Below are positions 7,368 through 15,646 of a stretch of 33,665 bases of DNA, piece by piece. The DNA is from Phycisphaerales bacterium (GTDB taxonomy: Bacteria > Planctomycetota > Phycisphaerae > Phycisphaerales > SM1A02), in the NCBI GenBank assembly GCA_009691805.1, contig SIAK01000022.1, forward strand, positions 1 through 33,665, read 5' to 3'. Under the pieces are notes generated by a model that saw only the letters and a program-made list of their open reading frames with translations, was not told the origin of the DNA and did no database searches. Each line of letters opens with the position of its first letter. Position 1 is the stretch's first letter. The translations under genes and the position numbers were made by a program.

Positions 7368-8064
7368 TCGCGTGCGCCAATGCGCGCACGAACGCACTCT
7401 TCACGAGATCCATGCTCGGCACTCGCGATTGCAATTCGCGAGCCAGGCTCGTCACGGGACGATCTTGCAATCCGCACGGCACGATCGTGTCGAAGTGCGT
7501 GAGATCAGGATCCACATTGAGTGCGACTCCGTGGAGTGAAACCCAACGCGATACGCGCACACCGATCGCGGCGATCTTGTGTCCACCACTTTCACCAGTG
7601 CCACCTTCACTGCCACCAACCCACGCGCCTGTGCATCCTTTGTCGCGCCGCGCGATCACACCGAACTGCGCGCACGTCAAGATCGCAGCCTCTTCAAGCA
7701 CGCGCACATAAGGATGAATGCGAAGTCCGAGTCGTTCAAGATCAAGAATCGGATAGACGACCAACTGCCCGGGTCCGTGATAGGTGATGTCTCCGCCGCG
7801 ATCGGTTTCAGCGACTGCAATGCCGCGCGCGGCGAGTCGTGCAGGCGTTGCGAGAAGATGTGCCCGCGCTTCTGGTCTTCGCGAGATTGTCACGACGGGA
7901 TCGTGCTCGACGAGAAACATTTTCATCCGCCGCCGCGCAGGGCGGCTCGCAATGAGCGATTCCTGTTCCGCCCGCTGGATCGCAAGCGCTTCCGCATACG
8001 CCATGCGCCCAAGATCGATCGCTTCAAGATCGAGTGTTGGGTCGAAAGGAATCTGTGCTTGCAT
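7330..8064 (-). CDS. lipB: Octanoyl-[acyl-carrier-protein]:protein N-octanoyltransferase LipB
   Basis: LipB moves octanoate from octanoyl-ACP to the lipoyl domains of target complexes such as the glycine cleavage H protein and the 2-oxoacid dehydrogenases. The 244-residue protein has the signature RGGDITYHGPGQLVVYPI (89-106), the catalytic lysine in KIAAIG (163-168), SLHGVALNV (176-184) and the catalytic Cys197 in PCGL. A short Gly/Ser-rich insertion (about 150-161) sits just before the lysine motif. The gene reads against its neighbours. Its 3' end overlaps the OmpH-like gene by 38 bases. TACGAT lies nine bases before its ATG on the minus strand, a possible -10. lipA is not in view. Confidence 0.95.
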   Translation of the reverse strand: MQAQIPFDPTLDLEAIDLGRMAYAEALAIQRAEQESLIASRPARRRMKMFLVEHDPVVTISRRPEARAHLLATPARLAARGIAVAETDRGGDITYHGPGQLVVYPILDLERLGLRIHPYVRVLEEAAILTCAQFGVIARRDKGCTGAWVGGSEGGTGESGGHKIAAIGVRVSRWVSLHGVALNVDPDLTHFDTIVPCGLQDRPVTSLARELQSRVPSMDLVKSAFVRALAHAITQESLQSRQVL

Positions 8065-8155
8065 GGCACGCAGATCGTAGCGGCGACTACACTCATTCCC
8101 TCTCTAGCCAATGACGTCGCATTGCCTCACCACCACGCGCGCTTCCACCCACCGC

Positions 8156-8953
8156 ATGCGTTTCGCGGTGCTCGGTTCTTCGAGTTCAGGGAACGCCTCC
8201 GTGCTTCGGATCGAACCGCGCGATGCCTCACTGGGCGCGCCGCGACAAATCCTCATCGATACTGGCCTCAGCCCCAAAGCAACGCGCGGTCGCTTGAGCG
8301 CGCTCGGCTTTGACATCGCGGATACGACGGACATTCTCTACACGCATTTCGACATGGATCACGCGCGCGCGAGTTGGGCGACACCAGTGATGTGCTTCGG
8401 CATGACGGTGCGATGCGCGCGCAAACATCTGCCGCTTGCGAAAGAGCGCGGATTGCCATCGCAATTCACGCACGCATTTGAAGGCGCGTTCACACTTGGC
8501 AGTGGAATCACCGTCACTCCGATTGATCTTCCGCACGATGCTGCGGGCGCTGTTGCGTTTCACATCCAAACGCCCGCGGGAAGCATTGGATTCGCGACGG
8601 ACCTTGGTCGCGTGGAGCCAACCTTGCGCGATGCGTTTGAAGGCGTCGACCTCCTCGCGATCGAATCCAACTACGACCACGCGATGCAGGTTGCGTCTTC
8701 GCGTCCGACTTTTTTGAAGGATCGCATCATGGGAGGCAATGGTCACCTCTCCAATCAGCAGACGCTCGACTTCGTGCGCGACCTCGCTCGCACGAAAGCG
8801 CCCGAACGCATTGTGCTGCTCCACCTCTCGCGCGAGTGCAACGATCCGCACGTCATTCAGTCGCTTTGGCAGACGCATGCGCCAGAGTTGTGGTCGCGCG
8901 TCACGATTGCGCGCGCCGACGAAGGCGTGCACGTTGTGCACGGCAATTCTTGA
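8156..8953 (+). CDS. Metallo-beta-lactamase-fold hydrolase, WalJ/YycJ-like
   Basis: The 265-residue protein follows the YycJ/WalJ pattern. It begins MRFAVLGSSSSGNAS, then has LIDTG, a metal motif THFDMDH, FATDLG, IESNYDH, the GNGHLSNQQT loop and LLHLSRECNDPH. These proteins are putative nucleases or phosphoesterases of the MBL superfamily. The usual HxHxDH here reads His64-x-Asp66-x-Asp68-His69, so one metal-binding His is replaced by Asp. I chose ATG 8156 because family members begin at this point. An in-frame ATG at 8111 would add 15 poorly conserved residues. It is divergent from lipB, and TACACT (8088-8093) is a possible -10 in the shared gap. The substrate is unknown. Confidence 0.75.
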   Translation: MRFAVLGSSSSGNASVLRIEPRDASLGAPRQILIDTGLSPKATRGRLSALGFDIADTTDILYTHFDMDHARASWATPVMCFGMTVRCARKHLPLAKERGLPSQFTHAFEGAFTLGSGITVTPIDLPHDAAGAVAFHIQTPAGSIGFATDLGRVEPTLRDAFEGVDLLAIESNYDHAMQVASSRPTFLKDRIMGGNGHLSNQQTLDFVRDLARTKAPERIVLLHLSRECNDPHVIQSLWQTHAPELWSRVTIARADEGVHVVHGNS

Positions 8954-9005
8954 GGATTATGCATGCATGGATTCCGCTACCTTTCCCGCTCGATGAACCG
9001 AACCC

Positions 9006-10925
9006 ATGAGTGATCCACTAACGCATGAATGTGGTGTTGCCTTCGTCCGGCTGAAGAAGCCGATCGAGTGGTTCCAGAAGGAGCTCGGCGATCCCTTATG
9101 GGGACTTCGCAAGCTCTATCTGCTCATGGAGAAGCAGCACAATCGCGGACAAGACGGCGCGGGCATTGCATGCGTGAAGTTTGATATGCCCGCGGGCGAT
9201 TCGTTCCTCGAACGAGAGCGCACCGCCAAGCGCAACCCGATTGAGCGCTTGTTTGACGGCGCGCTCGCACCTCTTGATCGGTTCACCCCCGCGCAACTGC
9301 AGAGCCAATCGCCGACCGAGCTCAAACGCAATTTCAAGATGCTCGGCGAAGTGTTGCTCGGTCACCTTCGTTACGGCACATCCAGCGGACGCACGAGTTC
9401 GATGTGCCATCCGTACCTGCGGCAATCCAACAGCGAGAGCCGCTGCCTTGCGATCGCGGGAAATTTCAATCTCACGAACGCGCCTGATCTTTTCGCGCAG
9501 CTTGTCGAATACGGATTGCATCCAATCGGCGACAGCGACACGGGCGTAGTGCTCGAGAAAATAGGCTATTTTCTCGATCGCGAGCACGCACATCTCGAGA
9601 GCGCGATGGGCGAAGGATCCTTCGTCAATCTCGAAGGTCGCGCACTCGCACAGGCGGTTTCGCAAGAACTTAACTTGGGTCGGATGCTCCGTCGCGCAAC
9701 CAGTCGCTTTGACGGCGGCTACGTCTTCGTTGGCATGATTGGGAACGGCGATGCGTTCATCTGCCGCGACCCTGCCGGCATTCGCCCTGGTTACTACCTC
9801 GAAACAGAAGAAGCGTTTGCAGTGGCGAGTGAACGTGCTGCGCTGTCGACGGTGTTCGATGTCGCGCCAGAAAGTATTCACGCGATTCCGCCAGGACACG
9901 CCGTGTGTTTGAAGCGTGATGGCACGATGACGATCGAACAGTTCGCCGAGCCACTGCCTCTGCGACAGTGCACGTTTGAACGCATTTATTTCTCGCGCGG
10001 CAATGATCCTGCGATCTATCGCGAGCGCAAGCAACTCGGCCGCAATCTCGTGCCACGCATTCTTCCGCTGTTAACAGATGGCATCGAGCGCACCGTCATC
10101 GGATTCATTCCGAATACTTCCGAGACTTCCTACATGGGACTCGTGGAAGGTCTCGAAGAACATCAGCGCGCGCAAGCGGGCGAGACGATCAACGCGCTGA
10201 TTGCCGCAGGAAAAGCGACGCCCGATGCCGTTCGCGCTGCGCTCGGTGGTCGCGTGCGTGCAGAAAAGGTTGCGCACAAGGATCAACGTCTGCGAACATT
10301 CATCACGCATGACGCGGCGCGCAACGATCTCGTGCGACACATTTACGATGTGACGCGCGGCACGGTCGATCCAGGCGACACACTCATCGCTGTCGACGAT
10401 TCCATCGTGCGCGGCACAACACTGCGCGAGTCGATCATCACGATGCTCACACGACTTGCGCCAAAGCGCATCGTTATCGCGAGTGCAAGTCCACCAATCA
10501 TGTATCCCGATTGCTACGGCATCGACATGAGCCAACTCGGTCGATTCATCGCTTTCGAAGCCGCGGTCGGACTTGCTCGCGACGGCGGCAACGCGAGCGT
10601 GCTCGACGAGATTGAAGCAAAGTGCCGCGAGCAGCAACACGCGCCTCCCGAGTCGATGCGCAACTACGTCTCCCTTCTCTACGGCCTTTCGACGCTCGAT
10701 CAGCTTTCGGCGAAGGTCTCAGAACTCATCAGAACCCCCTCCCTGACGTGGAAGGGCGACCTTTTCGTCGTCTATCAGGATGTGAATGGACTTCGCAGCG
10801 CCATGCCCGAGCACACGGGCGACTGGTACTTCACGGGCGAGTACCCAACTCCAGGCGGCTACAAGGTCCTGAACACCGCGTATCTCAACTGGCGCCGAGG
10901 CGAGTCCAGTAAGCGCGCGTACTAA
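9006..10925 (+). CDS. purF: Amidophosphoribosyltransferase (PurF), long variant
   Basis: The protein first has a class II glutamine amidotransferase domain and then a phosphoribosyltransferase domain. This matches the enzyme that makes 5-phosphoribosylamine from PRPP and glutamine, the first step of purine synthesis. The nucleophile is Cys9 in HECGVAF, so the first eight residues should be a cleaved propeptide. QHNRGQDGAGI and GHLRYGTSSG are glutaminase motifs. The PRPP-binding motif lies in DTLIAVDDSIVRGTT (458-472). At 639 residues it is far longer than E. coli PurF (505), with added segments inside the glutaminase half and a C-terminal extension. It resembles the long PurF form that I recall from Bacteroidetes. 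It stands alone; TACCTT (8978-8983) may be its -10. Confidence 0.88.
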   Translation: MSDPLTHECGVAFVRLKKPIEWFQKELGDPLWGLRKLYLLMEKQHNRGQDGAGIACVKFDMPAGDSFLERERTAKRNPIERLFDGALAPLDRFTPAQLQSQSPTELKRNFKMLGEVLLGHLRYGTSSGRTSSMCHPYLRQSNSESRCLAIAGNFNLTNAPDLFAQLVEYGLHPIGDSDTGVVLEKIGYFLDREHAHLESAMGEGSFVNLEGRALAQAVSQELNLGRMLRRATSRFDGGYVFVGMIGNGDAFICRDPAGIRPGYYLETEEAFAVASERAALSTVFDVAPESIHAIPPGHAVCLKRDGTMTIEQFAEPLPLRQCTFERIYFSRGNDPAIYRERKQLGRNLVPRILPLLTDGIERTVIGFIPNTSETSYMGLVEGLEEHQRAQAGETINALIAAGKATPDAVRAALGGRVRAEKVAHKDQRLRTFITHDAARNDLVRHIYDVTRGTVDPGDTLIAVDDSIVRGTTLRESIITMLTRLAPKRIVIASASPPIMYPDCYGIDMSQLGRFIAFEAAVGLARDGGNASVLDEIEAKCREQQHAPPESMRNYVSLLYGLSTLDQLSAKVSELIRTPSLTWKGDLFVVYQDVNGLRSAMPEHTGDWYFTGEYPTPGGYKVLNTAYLNWRRGESSKRAY

Positions 10926-10953
10926 AACTTCTCCGCAGTTGCGCGCCGTTAGG

Positions 10954-10982
10954 TTGACGCAGACGGCGCAATTTGGTCTACT
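10954..10982 (+). promoter_or_regulatory. Promoter for rpsD
   Basis: TTGACG (10954-10959) and TCTACT (10977-10982) are separated by exactly 17 nt, close to the sigma-70 consensus. It is one of the clearest promoters in the window. A start near 10989 gives an untranslated leader of about 90 nt before the rpsD ATG. Confidence 0.55.
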
Positions 10983-10992
10983 TGTCGATTCC

Positions 10993-11035
10993 CCTCGAGC
11001 CGCTCTCGAGGTCTACGACTTTGCACGCGCGTGCA
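10993..11035 (+). promoter_or_regulatory. rpsD leader hairpins, possible autoregulatory site
   Basis: The leader holds a perfect 7-bp stem (CCTCGAG 10993-10999 with CTCGAGG 11005-11011, loop CCGCT). A 14-base palindrome, TGCACGCGCGTGCA, follows at 11022-11035. S4 is known to repress its own mRNA in E. coli and Bacillus through leader structures. No sequence match to those elements is seen, so a role here is inference. Confidence 0.3.
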
Positions 11036-11077
11036 TTTCGTATTCTCTGCTCATTCTCCTTCCCCACTGAATTATCC

Positions 11078-11677
11078 ATGGCTCGTTATCTCGGTCCCAA
11101 GGTGAAGCTCTCGCGTAAAGTCGGCGTTCCAATTGCGGACGTTCCGAAGCACACCTCCAAGCGCGCGTTGACCCCTCCAGGACAACACGGTTTCCGTGGA
11201 CGTCGTCGTAAGGACTACGGCATTCGCAAGGATGAGAAGCAGAAGGTTCGCTACCACTACAACGTGCTCGAGCGACAGTTCCGCCGTTACCTCGCAGAGG
11301 CAGCGCGTCGACCAGGAAACACCGGCGAGAACCTCTTGCAATTGCTCGAGCAACGCCTCGACAACGTGATCCGTCGCGCGGGCTTCGCTCGCACGATCTG
11401 GGCTGCGCGCCAGATGGTTGTGCACGGACACTTCAAGGTCAATGGTCAGAAGGTCGATCGTCCGAGCTTCCAAGTCTCGGTCGGCGACTCGATCTCCGCG
11501 AAGGATTCCATCGTGAAGGTTTGCCGCGAGCACATGGAATCGCTCGGTGGACATCAGACACCAGGTTGGATCGGCGTCATCCCAGCAGACATGATCATCA
11601 AGATCGCTGCGAAGCCGACCTCGGATCAGATTCCATTCGACGTGAATACCAATCTCATCGTCGAGTTCTACCGCTAA
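11078..11677 (+). CDS. rpsD: 30S ribosomal protein S4 (uS4)
   Basis: The 199-residue protein is the usual length and begins MARYLGPKVKLSRKVGV. It has the S4 RNA-binding domain with RLDNVIRRAGFA (about 90-101) and QMVVHGHFKVNGQKV (about 110-124). S4 is a primary 16S rRNA-binding assembly protein of the small subunit. The N-terminal zinc-binding cysteines found in some S4 proteins are absent, so this is the zinc-free form. ATG 11078 gives the canonical N-terminus, and the open frame upstream has no family support. The gene stands alone rather than in an rpsM-rpsK-rpsD-rpoA cluster. No Shine-Dalgarno sequence is seen before the ATG. Confidence 0.97.
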   Translation: MARYLGPKVKLSRKVGVPIADVPKHTSKRALTPPGQHGFRGRRRKDYGIRKDEKQKVRYHYNVLERQFRRYLAEAARRPGNTGENLLQLLEQRLDNVIRRAGFARTIWAARQMVVHGHFKVNGQKVDRPSFQVSVGDSISAKDSIVKVCREHMESLGGHQTPGWIGVIPADMIIKIAAKPTSDQIPFDVNTNLIVEFYR

Positions 11678-11733
11678 GCGCTTGCGTCCAATCAACGTAG
11701 TCAGTCTCTGCCTACATCAAGTGAGTACAGCCT

Positions 11734-11780
11734 CGGGCGACCGGTCACTTTTCGCCAACGCGGAACCGACCGGTCGCCCG
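11734..11780. terminator. 13-bp stem hairpin after rpsD, possible terminator
   Basis: CGGGCGACCGGTC (11734-11746) pairs perfectly with 11768-11780 across a 21-nt loop. Each arm contains the palindrome GACCGGTC. The following bases (ATCTACTTTC) are only weakly T-rich. It lies 57 bases after the rpsD stop and before a membrane-protein gene, so termination is likely but a protein-binding operator is also possible. Confidence 0.4.
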
Positions 11781-11849
11781 ATCTACTTTCAGGGATCCAC
11801 GTTCTAGGATCCACCTTCAACCCCCGACCCTTCAACGATCGACGATGCC

Positions 11850-13751
11850 ATGCTGAAGTTCCTCCGCCAATACAACCAGTGGATTCTCGCAGTCGGCGGG
11901 ACCCTCCTTCTCATCACCTTCCTCATGCCCAACGCGATTCAGCGTTGCGGTCGTGACAGTGGTCCAACGAACGTAGTGTTTGCGCGGCTCAGCGATGGCG
12001 CGACCTACACAGGCGGCGATCAAAACGCGGCGCAGCAGGAACTCGCTGTGCTTGAGCCGATGCGCGATCCATTCGTGACGGGTCTCGGCGCGGATCGTTC
12101 GCCTGAGCATTGGTGGTTGTTGGTGCGCGAAGCCACGGCAGCGGGACTTGTGGATCCAACGAGTGGTGGGCAGGCTGAAGTCGAGCGCGTCGCAGCCTCG
12201 CAGAAAATTTCCACGCAACAACTTATGAGTTTGTTGCTCTCGAATTCACGCGCGGAAGGCAAGCAAGACACGGTCTACCGCGCGCTTGCGAATCTCGCTG
12301 GCGTTCGACGACTCGTCACGCTCGCGTCCAATGTGGATCGCCTCAGCGATCGACGATTCAAGAATGAGATCGCGCGCTCGATGCTTGGTGTCAGCGCCGA
12401 TCTTGTCATCCTCGATGCGAAGACGAACGCCGCGATCACCGCGGCGGTACCCACGGATGCTGAACTCGAAGCGCAGTTCGCAGCCTTTGCTTCGATCGTG
12501 AAAGGCACGGGCGAGAAGGGCTTCGGCTATCGCCTTCCGAATCGCGTGAAGCTGGAGTGGATGATGATTCCGAAGGCGTCGATAGAGACGGCGATTGCAA
12601 GCAGTCCGCAACTCGCGACGCTTGAATTGAAGAAGCGATTCGCTGCGGATCCCGCGATCTATGGCGCAGACCCTCTGCAGAATCCAACCTTTGCAACCTA
12701 CGAAGCAACGGTTCGTCAACGCACGAAGGATGAACTCGTCAAGCAACGCATGGATGAAGTCGCGAAGTTTGTGACGGATGAATCCGCGCTCGCGCTGCGT
12801 TCAGTGAAGCGTGTTGGCGCGTTCTATGAACTGCCTGCCGATTGGTCGACCACGATGCCATCGCTGCAAGCGCTCGCGGTCGTCCTGGCGAAAGAGTTTT
12901 CGATGGACCTTCCGGTCTATCAAACAAGCGGCGCAGATTTCATCTCCCCCGCTGATCTAGCACTCTTGCCCGGCATTGGTCGCGCAAGCACCTCGAAGTT
13001 CGGCAGTCCGCTGCGCAGCGATGCACTCGCGGGTGGATTGAAAGAGTTTGGCGCCGACGGCACGAAGGCTCCATTCCAGGTTGCGGTGATGAGCCCATCG
13101 ATGACTTCAGAAGCGGGCGATCTCTACTTCTTCCGCGTGCTCGAAGCGGATGCATCGAGAGCGCCTGCGAGCCTTGCGGATGCGCGCGATGCTGTGCTGA
13201 AGGATCTTGAATCCGTGCGTCGTTACGAATGGCTCGCCGCCAACCAAGCGACACTCGTGAGCGAAGCTGTCGCAGGTGGCATGGCGCCACTCGCGACGAA
13301 GTACGGCACCGCTGTCGAATTCGCCGCGCAAGTGCGTGAAGCGAATCCACAATTCGTGCAGTACGGCGTACGACTTCCGTCGCCACTTCCTGTGCTTGGA
13401 ACGAATGCGGATGCACTCAAGCGCATCGTGGATGCAGCGACCGCGCTGCCACTCACCGCACCAGTTGGTGAAGTGGAAATTTCGAAGCGAACGTTTGCAG
13501 TCGATCTTCCCAATCAACTCACCGTGCTGCTCGTGCAGATCACTGATCTCACACCGCTCTCGGCCGAAGAGTTCACCGCGATGTCCACATCGCCACAACT
13601 TGCAGGCATCGCTCGCGATCCCTCGACCGCAATCGATCCACGCGAACTCTTCAGCGAGAAGTCGTTGATGGAGCGCGCTGGCTTCAAGAGCGAAGGCAGC
13701 GGCGACCTCGAAACACCCGCAAAAGACGCGCAAACCAACGCAGCGAAGTAA
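11850..13751 (+). CDS. Membrane-anchored SurA/PpiD-like protein without a visible parvulin domain
   Basis: The 633-residue protein has one N-terminal transmembrane segment (about 12-30) preceded by a short basic cytoplasmic tail, giving a periplasmic body anchored in the inner membrane. This is the topology of PpiD. Helical SurA_N-like stretches follow. Near the C-terminus, a segment with FFRVLEADASRAPASLADAR (around 430-450) and a long helix resembles the closing part of PpiD/SurA proteins. I could not find the parvulin signature between them, so peptidyl-prolyl isomerase activity is doubtful. A chaperone role for secreted or outer-membrane proteins is inferred. The start is the ATG giving MLKFLRQYNQWIL. 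The next gene starts 24 bases after its stop. Confidence 0.5.
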   Translation: MLKFLRQYNQWILAVGGTLLLITFLMPNAIQRCGRDSGPTNVVFARLSDGATYTGGDQNAAQQELAVLEPMRDPFVTGLGADRSPEHWWLLVREATAAGLVDPTSGGQAEVERVAASQKISTQQLMSLLLSNSRAEGKQDTVYRALANLAGVRRLVTLASNVDRLSDRRFKNEIARSMLGVSADLVILDAKTNAAITAAVPTDAELEAQFAAFASIVKGTGEKGFGYRLPNRVKLEWMMIPKASIETAIASSPQLATLELKKRFAADPAIYGADPLQNPTFATYEATVRQRTKDELVKQRMDEVAKFVTDESALALRSVKRVGAFYELPADWSTTMPSLQALAVVLAKEFSMDLPVYQTSGADFISPADLALLPGIGRASTSKFGSPLRSDALAGGLKEFGADGTKAPFQVAVMSPSMTSEAGDLYFFRVLEADASRAPASLADARDAVLKDLESVRRYEWLAANQATLVSEAVAGGMAPLATKYGTAVEFAAQVREANPQFVQYGVRLPSPLPVLGTNADALKRIVDAATALPLTAPVGEVEISKRTFAVDLPNQLTVLLVQITDLTPLSAEEFTAMSTSPQLAGIARDPSTAIDPRELFSEKSLMERAGFKSEGSGDLETPAKDAQTNAAK

Positions 13752-13774
13752 GCACTGACTTTTCGGAGAGCACC

Positions 13775-14239
13775 ATGACCACCTCAGATTCGAGCGCGCC
13801 TCTCGTGACTCCGGCAGTCACAACGGAACCCGCACCTGCTGTCGCTGTCGCGTCCACCGCGCTTCCGAACATCGGTTACGACCTGTTCACGAAACTCGAT
13901 TTGCGAATCGCGACGATCGTCAGTGCGGAAGCGCATCCGAACGCGGACAAGTTGCTCAAGATCAAACTTGACGACGGAACTCCAGAAGGCCGACAGGTCT
14001 GCGCTGGTATCAAAGCGTGGTACGACCCGTCGACGCTTGTCGGCAAACAAGTTGTCATCGTCGCGAACCTCGAGCCACGCATGCTGCGCGGCGAGGTGAG
14101 CCAGGGCATGATCCTCGCCGCAAGCGACCTGAGAGAAGGCGTCGCGCAGATAGGTGATGCGAAACTTGGTGCAGAAGAGCGCAATGTTGTCGTCCTGACA
14201 TCGATGATGCCGGTGAAGCCTGGCTCCAAGGTCAGCTGA
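13775..14239 (+). CDS. Stand-alone tRNA-binding (EMAPII/MetRS-beta-like) domain protein
   Basis: The 154-residue protein has a low-complexity Ala/Pro/Thr/Val N-terminus (1-33). It is followed by one OB-fold tRNA-binding domain that matches the C-terminal dimerisation domain of methionyl-tRNA synthetase and Trbp111. The segments are KLDLRIATIVSAEAHPNADK, LDDG, QVCAGIKAWYDP, NLEPRMLRGEVSQGMILAAS and a final MMPVKPGSKVS. In this family the domain binds the tRNA elbow and dimerises. As a separate gene it may act in trans on a MetRS lacking this domain. GGAGAG about nine bases before the ATG is a good ribosome-binding site. The gene is convergent with the next one, nine bases away. Confidence 0.85.
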   Translation: MTTSDSSAPLVTPAVTTEPAPAVAVASTALPNIGYDLFTKLDLRIATIVSAEAHPNADKLLKIKLDDGTPEGRQVCAGIKAWYDPSTLVGKQVVIVANLEPRMLRGEVSQGMILAASDLREGVAQIGDAKLGAEERNVVVLTSMMPVKPGSKVS

Positions 14240-14248
14240 GCCCACCGC

Positions 14249-15646
14249 TCAAAGTTCGTCATCAGGATTCGATGCGTCGGGCGCCCCGTCGAGTCGCCGT
14301 TGCGAAAGCACTTTCGACGAAATGATGCGCCAACCTTCAGGCATGATCGCAAAGCCGAATCTGCCGTCATAGACGTTCGAACGGTCGTGCGTGTGTCCCC
14401 AATGCGTGACGCGACCATCGACTTCCCAGGTGATGTGCGCGTCATAGAACACAGTCTCGAGATCGCGAATACGGCGCGCTTCGAGAGACGAGATGGAAAT
14501 CGAACCAATCTCGACGGCGAGCACGCGGCTCATCGCGCCTTCTTCTTCTTCCATCACGAGACTTGCGCGCACATCGCGATACATCTTTTCCAGCGGTGCT
14601 CCGCTGACAGAACGCGCGAGCGCGTCGTAGATCGTGGATTCCTCGTCCGCATCAAACGCGCGATACACATTCGTCAGCAGCGCGCTCGCAATCTCGCGGA
14701 GCTCCGCTTCGGGAGGAGGCTTCAATCCAGCGTTTCCAAGCGCGAGCATCGGCAGAAAACTTGGTTGCAAGATCACGATCACCAACGCAAAGACTGCTCC
14801 ACTCATCATGCCGACGCGTGTGCGTTTCCAAAACCATCCTGCGAGCACGATGATTCCTGCGACGAGAAATGCAAGCGTGCACCAACTCGGCACGACCGGC
14901 AGGAGCTCCGTCGGCACAGGCGGCAGCGGTGCCATGCGCGCATCGAGACTGCTCTCGCCACTGCGCCAGTTGTGCGTCGGCGTTGCACTCGTGAACGTGA
15001 TCGGCGTGCGCAATCCTTCCGCGCTCCACTCTGCGGCAATCTCAAGCGGCGGTTGCGGCTCTTCGAGCGAAAGCAAATCGGGCGGATAGAACGGCCAGAG
15101 CAATGCGATCTCGTTGGGAAGCGTGCCGCTCGCGCTTGCACCCGCAAACGGATACGCGACTTCCAACTTCAACTTGCGAAGACCTCGCCAACCGCTCACG
15201 GGAAAGAGCGGCAAGAGCGCTTCATCAGGATCATTGCTCCCAATGTCAATGATGCGCGGCACGAGCGCGACGCCGTCCGCCGTCACGCGCACTTGGTCTG
15301 CAAAAACTTGTTCGAGGCGCTTGGCAACCCGCGGCAATTCCGACGCATCGACCCGTTCAAGGTCTTCGCGCGGAAAATCACCGAGCCAGTCGAGGAAGAC
15401 AAGATTGATCCCGATCTCAAGGAGCACGCGCTCGGCTTCAACACGCACATGGAGATCGATGTGCGGTCCATCCTGCGGGTGCAGGCGATCAGAAATTGGC
15501 AATTCTCGCGGCAATTCTGCGCGATGTGCATGCACAGCGCTGATCACTTGCGGCACAATGATCGTCCACACACAGAGCACCGCGAGCAGCGCAGTGCTGG
15601 AGAACTTCCATGAAGACTTGGATGAAACCGTCATTCGCATTCGCAC
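14249..15646 (-). CDS. Unknown membrane protein with three predicted transmembrane segments
   Basis: I do not recognise this family. Hydrophobic segments lie near the N-terminus (STALLAVLCVWTIIVPQVIS) and in the middle (two adjacent helices around LAFLVAGIIVLAGWF and AVFALVIVILQPSFLPML). A large extracytoplasmic domain probably lies between the first and second, and a soluble C-terminal domain follows the third. The C-terminal part has an acidic stretch (MEEEEG) and a Trp/His-rich segment (HITWEVDGRVTHWGHTHD). The start is uncertain. GTG 15646 has AGGA eight bases upstream, but ATGs at 15652, 15640 and 15634 are alternatives. All of these overlap the 5' end of the divergent peptidase gene. 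Confidence 0.6.
   Translation of the reverse strand: MRMRMTVSSKSSWKFSSTALLAVLCVWTIIVPQVISAVHAHRAELPRELPISDRLHPQDGPHIDLHVRVEAERVLLEIGINLVFLDWLGDFPREDLERVDASELPRVAKRLEQVFADQVRVTADGVALVPRIIDIGSNDPDEALLPLFPVSGWRGLRKLKLEVAYPFAGASASGTLPNEIALLWPFYPPDLLSLEEPQPPLEIAAEWSAEGLRTPITFTSATPTHNWRSGESSLDARMAPLPPVPTELLPVVPSWCTLAFLVAGIIVLAGWFWKRTRVGMMSGAVFALVIVILQPSFLPMLALGNAGLKPPPEAELREIASALLTNVYRAFDADEESTIYDALARSVSGAPLEKMYRDVRASLVMEEEEGAMSRVLAVEIGSISISSLEARRIRDLETVFYDAHITWEVDGRVTHWGHTHDRSNVYDGRFGFAIMPEGWRIISSKVLSQRRLDGAPDASNPDDEL

Noticed and set aside
10973-11077. N-terminal extension of S4 from an upstream in-frame start
   Set aside because: S4 proteins begin at MARYLGPK. The extension would overlap the -10 of the promoter at 10954-10982 and translate the hairpin leader.
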